Positions 43,240-51,039 of a stretch of DNA of 51,039 bases are shown here, piece after piece. A program made the position numbers and the translations under genes. The stretch is from Amycolatopsis acididurans (GTDB lineage: Bacteria; Actinomycetota; Actinomycetes; Mycobacteriales; Pseudonocardiaceae), in NCBI RefSeq assembly GCF_012328925.1, contig NZ_JAAXLS010000049.1:1-51039 (forward strand), read 5' to 3'. Numbering within the stretch: the stretch's first letter is position 1; each line of letters begins with the position of its first letter. The notes beneath the pieces were generated by a model that saw only the letters and a program-made list of their open reading frames with translations, was not told where the DNA came from and did no database searches.

Positions 43240-44733
43240 TTACGGCGTGGGGGTGGCGCTCGCCGTTCCGGTGTTCGTGTTCGGGTTCGACGACCGCGAT
43301 ATCGGTGACTGGCTCGTCGACGGAGGCTTGGAGGAGCTCGACGTCTCCTGCGGTGTGCTCGTGTCCGCGGCCGAACTGGACCGCTTCGGCGTACTCGACC
43401 GCGTCGACCGGGTCGAGGACTCCACCGACGAACTGGGCGCCTCGGTGGTCGTCAACGACGAGCTCGGTGCCGGGGGCGGCGCGATCGGGCTGTTGTCCGT
43501 GATGTTGCTCGTACCGGTGTTCGGGCTGCTGAACAGCCAGAAGCCCAGCGCGACCAGCCCGGCGACGACGACAGCGCCGATCGCGGCGGGCACCTTCCAC
43601 TTGCCCTTCGGCTCCTCTTCCTCGCCGGCCGCGCCGGCGGGCGGCGGAGCACCCTCTTCGTAGGCGGCGGGAGCGACCCTGGTGGCGCCGTCGTAGTCCT
43701 CGGTCGGATAGGCGGAGGTCGGCGCGTACGGGTCGTCGTACTCGTCGTAGTCGTCGTAGAAGTTGTCCGCGTTGCCGAGGTTGCCGCTGAACGCACGCGT
43801 CGCGCCCGCACCGAGAGCCGCGCCGCCTGCCGCACCCGCGGCGGCCGCGCCCAGCGCGCCGCCGGAGGGCGCGATCTGCGTCTCGTCCGTGGGGCCGCCC
43901 AGCGGGGTCTCGCCACGGGCGACCGCGTCGAGCAGGTCCTCCGCCTCTTCGGCGGTGGGCCGGTGCTGCACCTCGGGGTGCAGCATGACCGCGAGCACAC
44001 TGGCCAGCGGACCGGACTGGCGCGGCGGGTTGATCTGCCCCGCGGCGACCGCGTGCAGCAGGCTCAGCGTGTTCTCGGACAGGCCGAACGGCGGCTGGCC
44101 CTCGCAGGCCGCGTACAGCGTCGAGCCGAGGGAGAACACGTCCGACTCGGGACCGGGATCGCCACCGACCGCGACCTCGGGAGCCAGGTAGGCGGGAGTA
44201 CCGGCGATCATCCCGGTCTTGGTGACCGTGACGTCGTCCTTCGCGCGCGAGATGCCGAAGTCGGTGATCTTCACGACGCCGGTGTCCCCGAGCAGGATGT
44301 TGCCCGGCTTGATGTCGCGGTGCACGATGCCGACCGCGTGCGCCTCTTTGAGCGCCGACGCGATCTGCGCGCCGATTCGCGCCACATCCCTCGGCGGCAG
44401 CGTCTTCCGCTCGCGCAGCATTTCCGCGAGGCTCGTCGACGGCAGGTATTCCATGACCAGGCACGGATGCCCGTTGTCGTCGGTGACCACGTCGAAGACG
44501 GAGATCGCGTTGGGATGGTGCAGCCGGGCGGCGATCCGGCCCTCGCGCATGGTGCGCTGCTTCGCGTCCTCGGCGTCGTGCTGGTCGAGTCCCGGCTGCA
44601 GCAGCAACTGCTTGATCGCGACCGTGCGCGCGAGCACCTCGTCGTGCGCCTGCCACACCGCGCCCATGGCGCCGCTGCCGATACGCCGTTCGATGCGGTA
44701 CCGGCCGGCGACCAGGCGACCCTCGTCGCTCAC
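43240..44733 (-). CDS. Receptor-type Ser/Thr protein kinase (PknB-like)
   Basis: 497 residues. The kinase domain (about 10-270) is complete: IGSGAMGAVW, VAIKQ, HRDIKPGNILL, DFG in ITDFGIS, GTPAYLAPE. A Gly/Ala and acidic linker (about 280-385) leads to one membrane helix (WKVPAAIGAVVVAGLVALGFWLF), then an outside Ser/Thr/Pro tail of about 85 residues with no PASTA repeats. GTG 44733 is chosen because AGGAGG lies four bases upstream; longer versions lack support. It is followed after 78 bp by the paralogous pseudokinase on the same strand. Confidence 0.93.
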   Translation of the reverse strand: MSDEGRLVAGRYRIERRIGSGAMGAVWQAHDEVLARTVAIKQLLLQPGLDQHDAEDAKQRTMREGRIAARLHHPNAISVFDVVTDDNGHPCLVMEYLPSTSLAEMLRERKTLPPRDVARIGAQIASALKEAHAVGIVHRDIKPGNILLGDTGVVKITDFGISRAKDDVTVTKTGMIAGTPAYLAPEVAVGGDPGPESDVFSLGSTLYAACEGQPPFGLSENTLSLLHAVAAGQINPPRQSGPLASVLAVMLHPEVQHRPTAEEAEDLLDAVARGETPLGGPTDETQIAPSGGALGAAAAGAAGGAALGAGATRAFSGNLGNADNFYDDYDEYDDPYAPTSAYPTEDYDGATRVAPAAYEEGAPPPAGAAGEEEEPKGKWKVPAAIGAVVVAGLVALGFWLFSSPNTGTSNITDNSPIAPPPAPSSSLTTTEAPSSSVESSTRSTRSSTPKRSSSAADTSTPQETSSSSKPPSTSQSPISRSSNPNTNTGTASATPTP

Positions 44734-44919
44734 GCGACCTCCTTCTGGGCTGCTTTCAGAGCGCGGCACCGTACCGCGCGCCCGGAGCTTATGCACATAT
44801 CGCGGGCCCGTGGGCCGCTTCTACCGAGACCAACTCGCGTCAAGGCTAGGGCGCTCACTCTGTGCACATACATCCGGCACGCATTGGGGCGGCCGGAGGT
44901 TGCCTGCTATGGCCCGGCG
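44734..44919 (-). promoter_or_regulatory. Kinase upstream region
   Basis: 186 bp without a gene between the kinase start and the preceding stop. TGCACATA occurs twice (about 44792 and 44863) as a direct repeat about 71 bp apart. The region is presumed to carry a promoter for the kinase pair; no sigma motif is claimed. Confidence 0.35.
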
Positions 44920-45849
44920 TCACAACTGCTGGGCCGACAGCAGCACGGCCTGGGAAATGATCCCGTCCGCGTCGCTCGCGAGGCTGAACACCTGGGTGAC
45001 CCGAAGTCTCGTGTTGTCCTGCTGCCGCATGGTGGCCACCGCCCGCACCGTTCCGTCCGGCTGCACCTGGACGTCGTCCACGTGAATGTCCCGCATCGAA
45101 CTCCAGGCGCGAACCAGGTCGCCCGGTTCGTCACCGGCGAGCCCGGGGGCGAGCATCGCGAGCGCGTCCTGGGGGTGCTGCGATCCCATCCGCTGGTAGA
45201 ACTCGCGGACGACCTTGATCCGTTCGGCGTCGCTGAGCTGCCGCGGGGTCGCGCTCGTGGTGGCCGCGCTCTGGCTGGCGGGAGCCGTGTCCGCGGCCGG
45301 CGGCGAGACCGGCTGCGACGCGGACGAGGCCGCGGGCACGCCCTGGCCCGCGGGCTGTCCGCCCGCGCCCGGCTTGCCGTGGTACTGCGCCGGATGTTCG
45401 TCCGCCGGGACGAAGCCGGCGAGCGCGGCGGCCCCGGTGATCTGCGGCGGGGCCGGGCTGGGCCTGCCCTCGGCCGGCCGTTCACGAGTGAGCATCGAGG
45501 ACGCGACCACCGCGCCGACCAGAAGCGACGCCGCCGTGGTGAGCCCGGCGAGCTTGGCGACCTTGGACAGCCTGCTCTCCGGCTCGCGTGGCGGCGCGAC
45601 CGCGCGCCGGGAGTTCAGGCGTGGCGGCGGCAGGTAATCGCGAGGTGCTCGGACCGGTTCGGCGAGCTGCTCGATCTCGGCGGGTTCGACGTCGAGGACA
45701 TGCCCGGACAGCAGGTCCTCGACGGTGATGGCGTCCGACGGATGCCGGGAACGCCGCCGATCGTGCGCGACTCTCATGGCCTCTGGTTTCGGTTGGTCGG
45801 GGTCTCTGGTTCGTTCATCAGCGAACCGTGCCAAATCGTTACCTGCCAC
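44920..45849 (-). CDS. Single-pass membrane protein with NTF2-like outer domain (A)
   Basis: 309 residues. Cytosolic N-terminus (1-95) with ITVEDLLSGH, membrane helix about 97-117 (VAKLAGLTTAASLLVGAVVAS), Pro/Ala/Ser linker, and a C-terminal domain of about 105 residues. That domain (LSDAERIKVVREFYQRMGSQHPQDALAMLAPGL to the end) looks like an NTF2/SnoaL-type fold. GTG 45849 is used; ATG 45777 is an alternative giving 285 residues. The architecture parallels the next upstream gene and it precedes the kinase, so it may be a substrate or sensor partner (inference). Confidence 0.7.
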   Translation of the reverse strand: MAGNDLARFADERTRDPDQPKPEAMRVAHDRRRSRHPSDAITVEDLLSGHVLDVEPAEIEQLAEPVRAPRDYLPPPRLNSRRAVAPPREPESRLSKVAKLAGLTTAASLLVGAVVASSMLTRERPAEGRPSPAPPQITGAAALAGFVPADEHPAQYHGKPGAGGQPAGQGVPAASSASQPVSPPAADTAPASQSAATTSATPRQLSDAERIKVVREFYQRMGSQHPQDALAMLAPGLAGDEPGDLVRAWSSMRDIHVDDVQVQPDGTVRAVATMRQQDNTRLRVTQVFSLASDADGIISQAVLLSAQQL

Positions 45850-45932
45850 CCCTGATCGGTGGAGTGCGGTCAGCGCACGACGAACGGCAACCAGACATCA
45901 CCCACTCGGCGCAATCGGGCAGGAAACAGCTC

Positions 45933-47075
45933 TCACGAACCGTCGCTGGAGATCTTGCCGTTCTGGAACGTGATGGTCTTCTGCTCGGTGGTCTCCGAGC
46001 CGTCCTTGCCGACCTTCTTCACGGTGCACACCGTCTTGCCGTCGTACTGATGCACCTGCACGTGCTCGACCTCGAAATACGCGACGTCGGAGTACTTCCG
46101 CTTCAGCCCCTGCGGCCCCTCGTCGGACAGCTCGCCGGTGGTCATCGCGGACGCGGCCTGCGGGTCCTGGGTGACGGTGTCGAGGTACTTCTGCGAGTCC
46201 TTGGCGAACGTGGCCGGATCACCCTGAGGCCAGGCGAACTTGTTGGGGTCGGCGTCGTAGGGCGCGGGCGTGGGCGGCGGCTTCTGGGGGACCGGCGTCG
46301 TCGTGGGCGCGGAGCTGGAGTCGCCGCCGCTCGGCGAGCCGGACGTGGCCGTGCCGTGCCCCGGCGAGGTGGTCGAGTCCGGCGCCTGCTGATGCCGGCC
46401 CGTGCTCTGCCGCGAGGAGTCCGTGGAGGTCAGCTCCTGCAGCGAGGTGGTTCCGTCGGAGGTCCTGGCCAGGCCGTCCGGCCTGCCTCCACCCGCGGGG
46501 CCGGGTGCGATCTGCTCGCCGCCGATGGTCGGGATGCCGCCGCCGAGCCCGGGAATCCAGCCGCCGCCCGCCTGGTCGGGCGAGGGTTTGCCGACGAGCG
46601 CGGAACCGGCGAACAGCAACGCCACGACGACTCCGCCGGACGACGCGGTCGCGAACCACGCGGCTTTGCGCCAGCTGCGCGGGGGCGTCACCGAGGCCGG
46701 GACGCTGCCGAGGTCGAACGTGGACAGACCCGTCTCGGGAGGTGCCACGTACACCCGGACGTCCTCGTCGTCGGGGGTCTCCTCGTGACAGGTCGGGGGA
46801 GTGAGCGTCACCTTCTGCCGTGACGGCCGTTTCGGGGCGGGCGGTGGCACCGGCAGCTCGCCGCTCGCGGCCGGGAAGGCGGAGGGTGAGTTGTCGCCGA
46901 GCGGGCCGATCGGGAGCGAGCCGCGCATGGGCGGGTCCAAGGGCGCGTGTCCGGAGGAGTGGCGGCCGCCGGCGGCCGGGGACGGAACGCTCGGAGTCCA
47001 GGTACCCGCGCCGCCGCGCCGGTGCCTGCCAGTGGAAGCCGGAAGTTGCTCCGTGGAGTCCGCCCCGCTCGTCAT
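45933..47075 (-). CDS. Single-pass membrane protein with NTF2-like outer domain (B)
   Basis: About 380 residues. A long polar Pro/Ser/Gly-rich cytosolic part (1-140), a helix around 145-165 (AAWFATASSGGVVVALLFAGSALV), a Gly- and Ser/Thr-rich linker, then a domain of about 105 residues (DPATFAKDSQKYLDTVTQDPQAASAMTTGEL to the end) with the same layout as protein A. ATG 47075 has GGAGAGG 12 bases before it; ATG 47105 is possible. No enzyme motif is seen. It is the first gene of the four-gene membrane/kinase run on this strand. Confidence 0.68.
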   Translation of the reverse strand: MTSGADSTEQLPASTGRHRRGGAGTWTPSVPSPAAGGRHSSGHAPLDPPMRGSLPIGPLGDNSPSAFPAASGELPVPPPAPKRPSRQKVTLTPPTCHEETPDDEDVRVYVAPPETGLSTFDLGSVPASVTPPRSWRKAAWFATASSGGVVVALLFAGSALVGKPSPDQAGGGWIPGLGGGIPTIGGEQIAPGPAGGGRPDGLARTSDGTTSLQELTSTDSSRQSTGRHQQAPDSTTSPGHGTATSGSPSGGDSSSAPTTTPVPQKPPPTPAPYDADPNKFAWPQGDPATFAKDSQKYLDTVTQDPQAASAMTTGELSDEGPQGLKRKYSDVAYFEVEHVQVHQYDGKTVCTVKKVGKDGSETTEQKTITFQNGKISSDGS

Positions 47076-47105
47076 GCCGAGTGGATTCCTCTCCACGTGG
47101 CCCAT

Positions 47106-47344
47106 GACGCCGGCCGGAGAAGTGTTAAGCCGAAAGGAGCAACCTGCACGCGGGGAAATGCACGTTCATATGCGCGTGCACGGGCCGCAGCCCAGCAAGC
47201 ACCTCTCAACGCGCAAAGTCTCACGCCTCAAGGGTAAGAGTCCTCGGCGGCATCTGGAGCGCGGGTTGCCAAGTTCACTCTGTCGGGGACCTGCGGCTTC
47301 GAGAAGTGCGACTTGCAGTATGAAAGTGCGTCCTATCGCGCTGG
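47106..47344. promoter_or_regulatory. Intergenic region upstream of protein B
   Basis: 239 bp without a convincing gene. It holds TGCACG-N10-CGTGCA (47159-47180), a perfect inverted repeat with 6-bp arms, and another TGCACG at 47145. It probably contains the promoter of the downstream minus-strand run. I tested for a tRNA by eye and saw none. Confidence 0.4.
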
Positions 47345-47650
47345 TCAGCCGCCGCTGCGGTACTTCGCTTGAGTCGACTGGAGGGCCTTGACGGACACCA
47401 TTCCGCTACCGCCCGCGAGGATGATCGCCAGAATGTCCATCGGGAGGGGCCCCGCGGTGAACAGCCAGGCGAGCAACGAGGCCGCTGTGGTACCGCCCGC
47501 GATCGCCCACCTGCTGCGGACGTACTCCGCGATGGGCGCCCCGCCGGCGCGCTTGTTCGCCGCGTTGTTGAGTAGCGCCAGGTAGCCGACATGGCCGAGC
47601 GCGGCGAGCACACTGGCTATCGCGATCACGACCGCGATGAGGTTAATCAT
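47345..47650 (-). CDS. Small membrane protein, unknown
   Basis: 101 residues, three hydrophobic segments (about 2-24, 52-68, 72-88), with a short hydrophilic stretch NNAANKRAGGAPIAEYVRSRW. I do not recognise the family. The ATG follows the hairpin at 47690-47716 that closes the chorismate mutase gene, so it probably has its own promoter in the 39 bp between. Confidence 0.6.
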   Translation of the reverse strand: MINLIAVVIAIASVLAALGHVGYLALLNNAANKRAGGAPIAEYVRSRWAIAGGTTAASLLAWLFTAGPLPMDILAIILAGGSGMVSVKALQSTQAKYRSGG

Positions 47651-47689
47651 GACTCCAGTGTGCCCGCGCCGCGCAGGGCGTGGGTCGGG

Positions 47690-47716
47690 GAAACACCCTG
47701 ATTTTCGGGGTGTTTC
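47690..47716 (-). terminator. Chorismate mutase terminator
   Basis: GAAACACCC-N9-GGGTGTTTC directly after the chorismate mutase stop (minus strand). Unusually A/T-rich arms for this genome. Confidence 0.75.
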
Positions 47717-48013
47717 TCAGCGGCCGAGCCTGCCGCGGCCGAGATTCAGCAGCGCCATCGCCAGCTGCCTGCCCTCCGGCCCCAGCTCGCGGTAGCGGGC
47801 GAGCACGTCCATCTCCCGGTTGTAGACGATGCGGGTGCCGCCCGCGGCCATCCGCGCGGCGCCGATCGTCTTGGAGACCTCGACCCGGCGTTTGACAAGG
47901 CGCAGGATCTCGCCGTCGAGCCAGTCGATCTCCTTGCGCAGCTCCGCGATCTCCTCCGCGGACGCGACGGGCTCCGCCGAGGAGACGCTGCTTTCGTGTG
48001 CCTGAGCGTTCAT
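47717..48013 (-). CDS. Chorismate mutase, AroQ class
   Basis: 98 residues, intracellular AroQ-delta type. One helical domain: IAELRKEIDWLDGEILRLVKRRVEVSKTIGAARMAAGGTRIVYNREMDVLARYREL. The active-site Arg/Lys/Glu of the first and second helices are in place. It converts chorismate to prephenate for Phe and Tyr; in mycobacteria the ortholog (Rv0948c) is stimulated by DAHP synthase and lies next to uvrD1, as here. No signal peptide, so it is cytosolic. Confidence 0.9.
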   Translation of the reverse strand: MNAQAHESSVSSAEPVASAEEIAELRKEIDWLDGEILRLVKRRVEVSKTIGAARMAAGGTRIVYNREMDVLARYRELGPEGRQLAMALLNLGRGRLGR

Positions 48014-48061
48014 CTGGACCTCCGGTCGGTCCGGACTCCCACTTGGTCCCCGAGCCGACGA

Positions 48062-48091
48062 AAGCCCCGGGGTCCGTGGACTCCGGGGCTT
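48062..48091 (-). terminator. Hairpin between DUF1707 gene and chorismate mutase
   Basis: AAGCCCCGG and CCGGGGCTT arms (48062-48070 / 48083-48091), with weak extension inwards. On the minus strand it is 93 bp after the DUF1707 stop and 49 bp before the chorismate mutase ATG, so it is either the terminator of the former or in the leader of the latter. Confidence 0.65.
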
Positions 48092-48183
48092 GGTGACTGT
48101 GATGGCGGCTGGTGCACTACGCGATCACGGGAGCCGGAGTCCGGGTCCCGTAAAAAAATCGGTAGCTGTGGTGCCGCACGCAC

Positions 48184-48567
48184 TCAGTATTGCACAACTC
48201 GGCGCCGCGCCCGGATCCCGGCGTGTACGACAAGGCTCACACCGAGCCAGAACATCGGCATGGCGGGCCAGAAGAACGGCACGCCCGAGACGGCCCAGCG
48301 GGCGATGAGCAACGCCGAGAGGAGCACGACCAGCGCGGCGTGCAGCCGCAGCGGCGGCGGGAACCGGGGCGCGCGCGGCGGCGGTTCGGCGGGCAGGTCC
48401 GAGACGAACTCGTCCAGCTCGTCGACGTATTTCGCGGCATAAACGTCGCCGAGTCGTTGTTCTGTCTCGTCGAGGGTCAGTCGTCCCTGGGTGCTCGCTT
48501 CCTGGATCCGGGCGGCGACACGTTCGCGGTCGGCATCCGAGGCGCGGAGTCTGGTCGGTGAGGTCAT
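48184..48567 (-). CDS. DUF1707 (SHOCT-like) membrane protein
   Basis: 127 residues. The N-terminal DUF1707 domain (LRASDADRERVAARIQEASTQGRLTLDETEQRLGDVYAAKYVDELDEFVSDLP) is followed by two membrane helices (about 78-95 and 101-118) and a basic end. The family is abundant in actinomycetes, function unknown. ATG 48567 is chosen over the in-frame TTG at 48585. Confidence 0.82.
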   Translation of the reverse strand: MTSPTRLRASDADRERVAARIQEASTQGRLTLDETEQRLGDVYAAKYVDELDEFVSDLPAEPPPRAPRFPPPLRLHAALVVLLSALLIARWAVSGVPFFWPAMPMFWLGVSLVVHAGIRARRRVVQY

Positions 48568-48677
48568 AGAGTCGATGTTCCGCAAGCAGGCGGGGCCTGG
48601 CGTCGGTTCCCCGGCGACACTTCGCCGTACGTCCGCATGCGTAGAACGTCAGTGCCCCCGAGTAGCGTGAGTAGCCG

Positions 48678-51039
48678 ATGAGCACCCTCTTCGATCTCCC
48701 CTCAGAGCCCAAGGCATCCGCACGTCACGCGGAGTTGCTGGACGATCTCAACCCGTCCCAGCGCGAGGCCGTCACGCACGCCGGTGCCCCGCTGCTGGTC
48801 GTGGCCGGTGCGGGTTCGGGCAAGACGAGGGTGCTGACCCGGCGCATCGCGTACCTGCTGGCCGCCAGGGACGTACATCCCGGCCAGATCATGGCCATCA
48901 CGTTCACCAACAAGGCCGCCGCCGAGATGCGCGAGCGGGTCGGCGAGCTGGTGGGCAGGCGCGCCAACGCGATGTGGGTGTCGACGTTCCACTCCATGTG
49001 CGTGCGGCTGCTGCGTCGCGAGGCCAAGACGCTCGGGATGTCCTCGAGCTTCTCGATCTACGACTCCGACGACACCAAACGGCTCATCACGCTGGTCGCG
49101 CGGGATCTGGACATCGACCCGAAGCGGTATCCGGCACGCACGCTCGCGGTGCACATCTCGAACCTGAAGAACGAGCTGATCGACCCCGACGGCGCGAAGG
49201 ACAAGGCCGCCAACGACCTGGAGCGCCGGGTCGCGGAGGTCTACGTCGAGTACCAGCGGCGGCTCTCGCAGGCCAACGCGATGGACTTCGACGACCTGAT
49301 CATGCGCACGGTCGAGCTGTTGCAGGTGTTCCCCGACGTCGCCGAGCACTACCGGCGGCGGTTCCGGCACGTGCTGGTCGACGAGTACCAGGACACCAAC
49401 CACGCGCAGTACACGCTGGTCCGGGAGCTGGTGGGCACCGAGCGGACGGAATCGGGCGTGGAACCCGCCGAACTGTGCGTGGTGGGCGACGCGGACCAGT
49501 CGATCTACGCCTTCCGCGGCGCCACGATCCGCAACATCGAGGAGTTCGAGCGCGACTTCCCGAACGCGCGCTCGATCCTGCTGGAGCAGAACTACCGGTC
49601 CACGCAGACGATCCTCTCCGCCGCCAACGCGGTGATCGCGCGCAACCCGAACCGGCGCGCCAAGCGGCTGTGGACCGACTCCGGCGACGGCGAGAAGATC
49701 AGCTGCTACGTCGCGGACAACGAGCACGACGAGGCGGCGTTCGTCGCGGGCGAGATCGACGCGCTGGCCGACAAGGGCGAGCTGCGGTACTCGGATGTGG
49801 CGGTGTTCTACCGCACCAACAACCAGTCGCGGGTGTTCGAGGAGATCTTCATCCGGCTGGGACTGCCGTACAAGGTCGTCGGTGGCGTGCGCTTCTACGA
49901 GCGGCGCGAGGTCCGGGACATGCTGGCGTACCTGCGGGTCATCGCCAACCCCGAGGACACGGTGAGCCTGCGGCGGATTCTGAACGTGCCCAAGCGCGGC
50001 ATCGGCGACCGGGCCGAGGCCGTGCTCGCGACGCACGCCGAGCGCGAGCGGATCTCCTTCGCCGCGGCGCTGCGGGACGCGGTCGAGGACAAGGTGCCGC
50101 TGCTGAACCCCCGTTCGGCGCGTGCGATCAAGGGCTTCGTGGAGCTGCTCGACGGTTTGCAGGAGCTCGCCTCGGACGGTGCCGAGGTCGCGGACATTCT
50201 CGAAGCCGTGCAGGAGCGCACCGGGTACCGCCAGGAGCTGGAAGAGTCGGACGACCCGCAGGACGCGTCGCGGGTGGAGAACCTCACGGAGCTGGTGACG
50301 GTCGCGCGGGAGTTCGCCGAGCAGGCCGCCGCGATCGAGGCCCCACAGGACGAGGTCGACGCCGGGGTTCCCGAGCCGGGTTCGCTGGCGGCCTTCCTGG
50401 AGCGCGTGTCGCTGGTGGCGGACGCGGACTCGATTCCCGCGCCGGACGGTTCCGACGACGAGGACGAGGAAGACCCGGGCGTGGTCACGCTGATGACCGT
50501 GCACACCGCCAAGGGCCTGGAGTACCCGGTCGTGTTCTGCACGGGCTGGGAAGACGGGATTTTCCCGCACATGCGTGCCCTCGGTGAGCCCGCCGAGCTG
50601 GCGGAGGAGCGCCGCCTGGCGTACGTGGCGATCACGCGGGCGCGTCAGCGGCTCTACCTGTCGCGGGCGCTGGTCCGCTCGGCCTGGGGACAGCCGATGA
50701 CCAACCCGGCTTCGCGGTTCTTCGACGAGGTGCCCGCAGAGCTGATCGACTGGCGCAGGGAAGAGCCGTCCGCGGAGTCCTCGGGTTCACCCCGGGCGGC
50801 GACGACGTGGGGCCGGCGCTCGTTCGGGACCGACTCGGCGCAGGCAGGCGTGGCGGCCCGCGGGATGCGCACCACGAACTTCAAGGGCTGGCAGAACACG
50901 GTCGCGATGAAGCTCGACGTTGGCGACCGGGTCAGCCACGACAAGTACGGCCTGGGCACGGTGGTCGAATCCCAGGGCGAAGGCCCCCGGGCCACCGCCA
51001 CGATCGACTTCGGCGCCGCAGGCAAGGTGAAGCTGATGC
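48678..51039 (+). CDS. uvrD1: ATP-dependent DNA helicase UvrD1/PcrA (3' end beyond window)
   Basis: 787 codons are present; the frame is open to the last base, and about 15-25 residues are missing by family comparison. SF1A helicase motifs: Q motif LNPSQREAV, Walker A AGAGSGKT (residues about 45-52), Ia TFTNKAAAEM, Walker B VDEYQDTN, III GDADQSIYAFRGA, IV QNYRS, V TVHTAKGLEYPVVF, VI VAITRAR. The C-terminal Tudor-like RNAP-binding end begins at GDRVSHDKYGLGTVV. It unwinds DNA 3' to 5' in nucleotide-excision repair, with Ku in mycobacteria. ATG 48678 follows a TAG-rich leader without strong SD. Next to chorismate mutase as in mycobacteria. Confidence 0.95.
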   Translation, partial: MSTLFDLPSEPKASARHAELLDDLNPSQREAVTHAGAPLLVVAGAGSGKTRVLTRRIAYLLAARDVHPGQIMAITFTNKAAAEMRERVGELVGRRANAMWVSTFHSMCVRLLRREAKTLGMSSSFSIYDSDDTKRLITLVARDLDIDPKRYPARTLAVHISNLKNELIDPDGAKDKAANDLERRVAEVYVEYQRRLSQANAMDFDDLIMRTVELLQVFPDVAEHYRRRFRHVLVDEYQDTNHAQYTLVRELVGTERTESGVEPAELCVVGDADQSIYAFRGATIRNIEEFERDFPNARSILLEQNYRSTQTILSAANAVIARNPNRRAKRLWTDSGDGEKISCYVADNEHDEAAFVAGEIDALADKGELRYSDVAVFYRTNNQSRVFEEIFIRLGLPYKVVGGVRFYERREVRDMLAYLRVIANPEDTVSLRRILNVPKRGIGDRAEAVLATHAERERISFAAALRDAVEDKVPLLNPRSARAIKGFVELLDGLQELASDGAEVADILEAVQERTGYRQELEESDDPQDASRVENLTELVTVAREFAEQAAAIEAPQDEVDAGVPEPGSLAAFLERVSLVADADSIPAPDGSDDEDEEDPGVVTLMTVHTAKGLEYPVVFCTGWEDGIFPHMRALGEPAELAEERRLAYVAITRARQRLYLSRALVRSAWGQPMTNPASRFFDEVPAELIDWRREEPSAESSGSPRAATTWGRRSFGTDSAQAGVAARGMRTTNFKGWQNTVAMKLDVGDRVSHDKYGLGTVVESQGEGPRATATIDFGAAGKVKLM

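Noticed and set aside
47106..47344. A tRNA or small RNA in this gap
   Set aside because: No cloverleaf, TTCRA box or CCA end could be built by eye; only an inverted repeat is visible.

Overview
This is a high-GC actinomycete chromosome segment, most likely from the Pseudonocardiaceae (Amycolatopsis-like). The inference rests on gene content and order rather than on any search. The order groES-groEL1 / whiB3(whiD) / bldM / sigD-rsdA / guaB2-guaB3-GMC oxidase / guaA follows the locus known from Streptomyces (whiD-bldM-guaB) and Mycobacterium (groEL1-whiB3-sigD-guaB2-guaB3-choD-guaA). BldM and WhiD point to a mycelial, sporulating organism. A DUF3558 / WXG-like / EspG cassette points to Pseudonocardiaceae. 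No rRNA, tRNA, CRISPR array, insertion sequence or prophage was seen.

Layout. Positions 17-3502: malonyl-CoA synthetase (matB) and a fused acyl-CoA carboxyltransferase, divergent from a FadR-type GntR regulator, with a perfect operator-like palindrome between them. 3561-5731: tsaB-rimI-tsaD (tRNA t6A synthesis and ribosomal protein acetylation). 5728-11412: accessory genes between tsaD and groES (exported amidase, PhoD phosphatase, HxlR regulator with a divergent quinone oxidoreductase, a possible 21-residue cysteine-rich peptide, a Pr6Pr membrane protein). 11527-13714: CIRCE-controlled groES-groEL1. 13758-14504: two tandem-repeat arrays (22-bp and 26-bp periods). 14505-15957: an SDR and its divergent TetR regulator, with mirrored promoter elements. 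15990-20772: developmental and stress regulators (WhiB3/WhiD, MerR-type, Rv3415c-like protein, BldM, SigD and its membrane anti-sigma factor RsdA). 20832-31014: purine genes (guaB2, guaB3, guaA), interrupted by a GMC flavoprotein with a ferredoxin-like cysteine motif, an MFS exporter with its TetR, and an aldehyde dehydrogenase. 31039-38877: GIDE-domain membrane protein, WYL regulator with a DinB-fold protein, a PspC/LiaF-type envelope-stress module with a two-component system, and EamA with LysR. 38951-42209: four-gene type VII secretion accessory cassette. 42187-47075: four same-strand genes for two single-pass membrane proteins, an active Ser/Thr kinase and an apparent pseudokinase. 47345-51039: small membrane protein, chorismate mutase, DUF1707 protein and a UvrD/PcrA helicase that runs off the right edge.

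How it fits together. The core is housekeeping (t6A, chaperonin, guanine nucleotide synthesis, DNA repair) interleaved with regulators of development and envelope stress. Regulators with divergent targets recur (GntR/matB, HxlR/oxidoreductase, TetR/SDR, TetR/MFS, WYL/DinB, LysR/EamA), and most of their intergenic gaps hold visible palindromes. Six convergent gene pairs overlap at their 3' ends, while four others are separated by strong hairpins. The most unusual items are the CxCCxxC-repeat micropeptide, the 22-bp repeat array after groEL1, the pseudokinase paired with a paralogous kinase, and three regulators or enzymes of known families that lack their canonical key residue (BldM, the MerR/B12-like protein, GuaB3).
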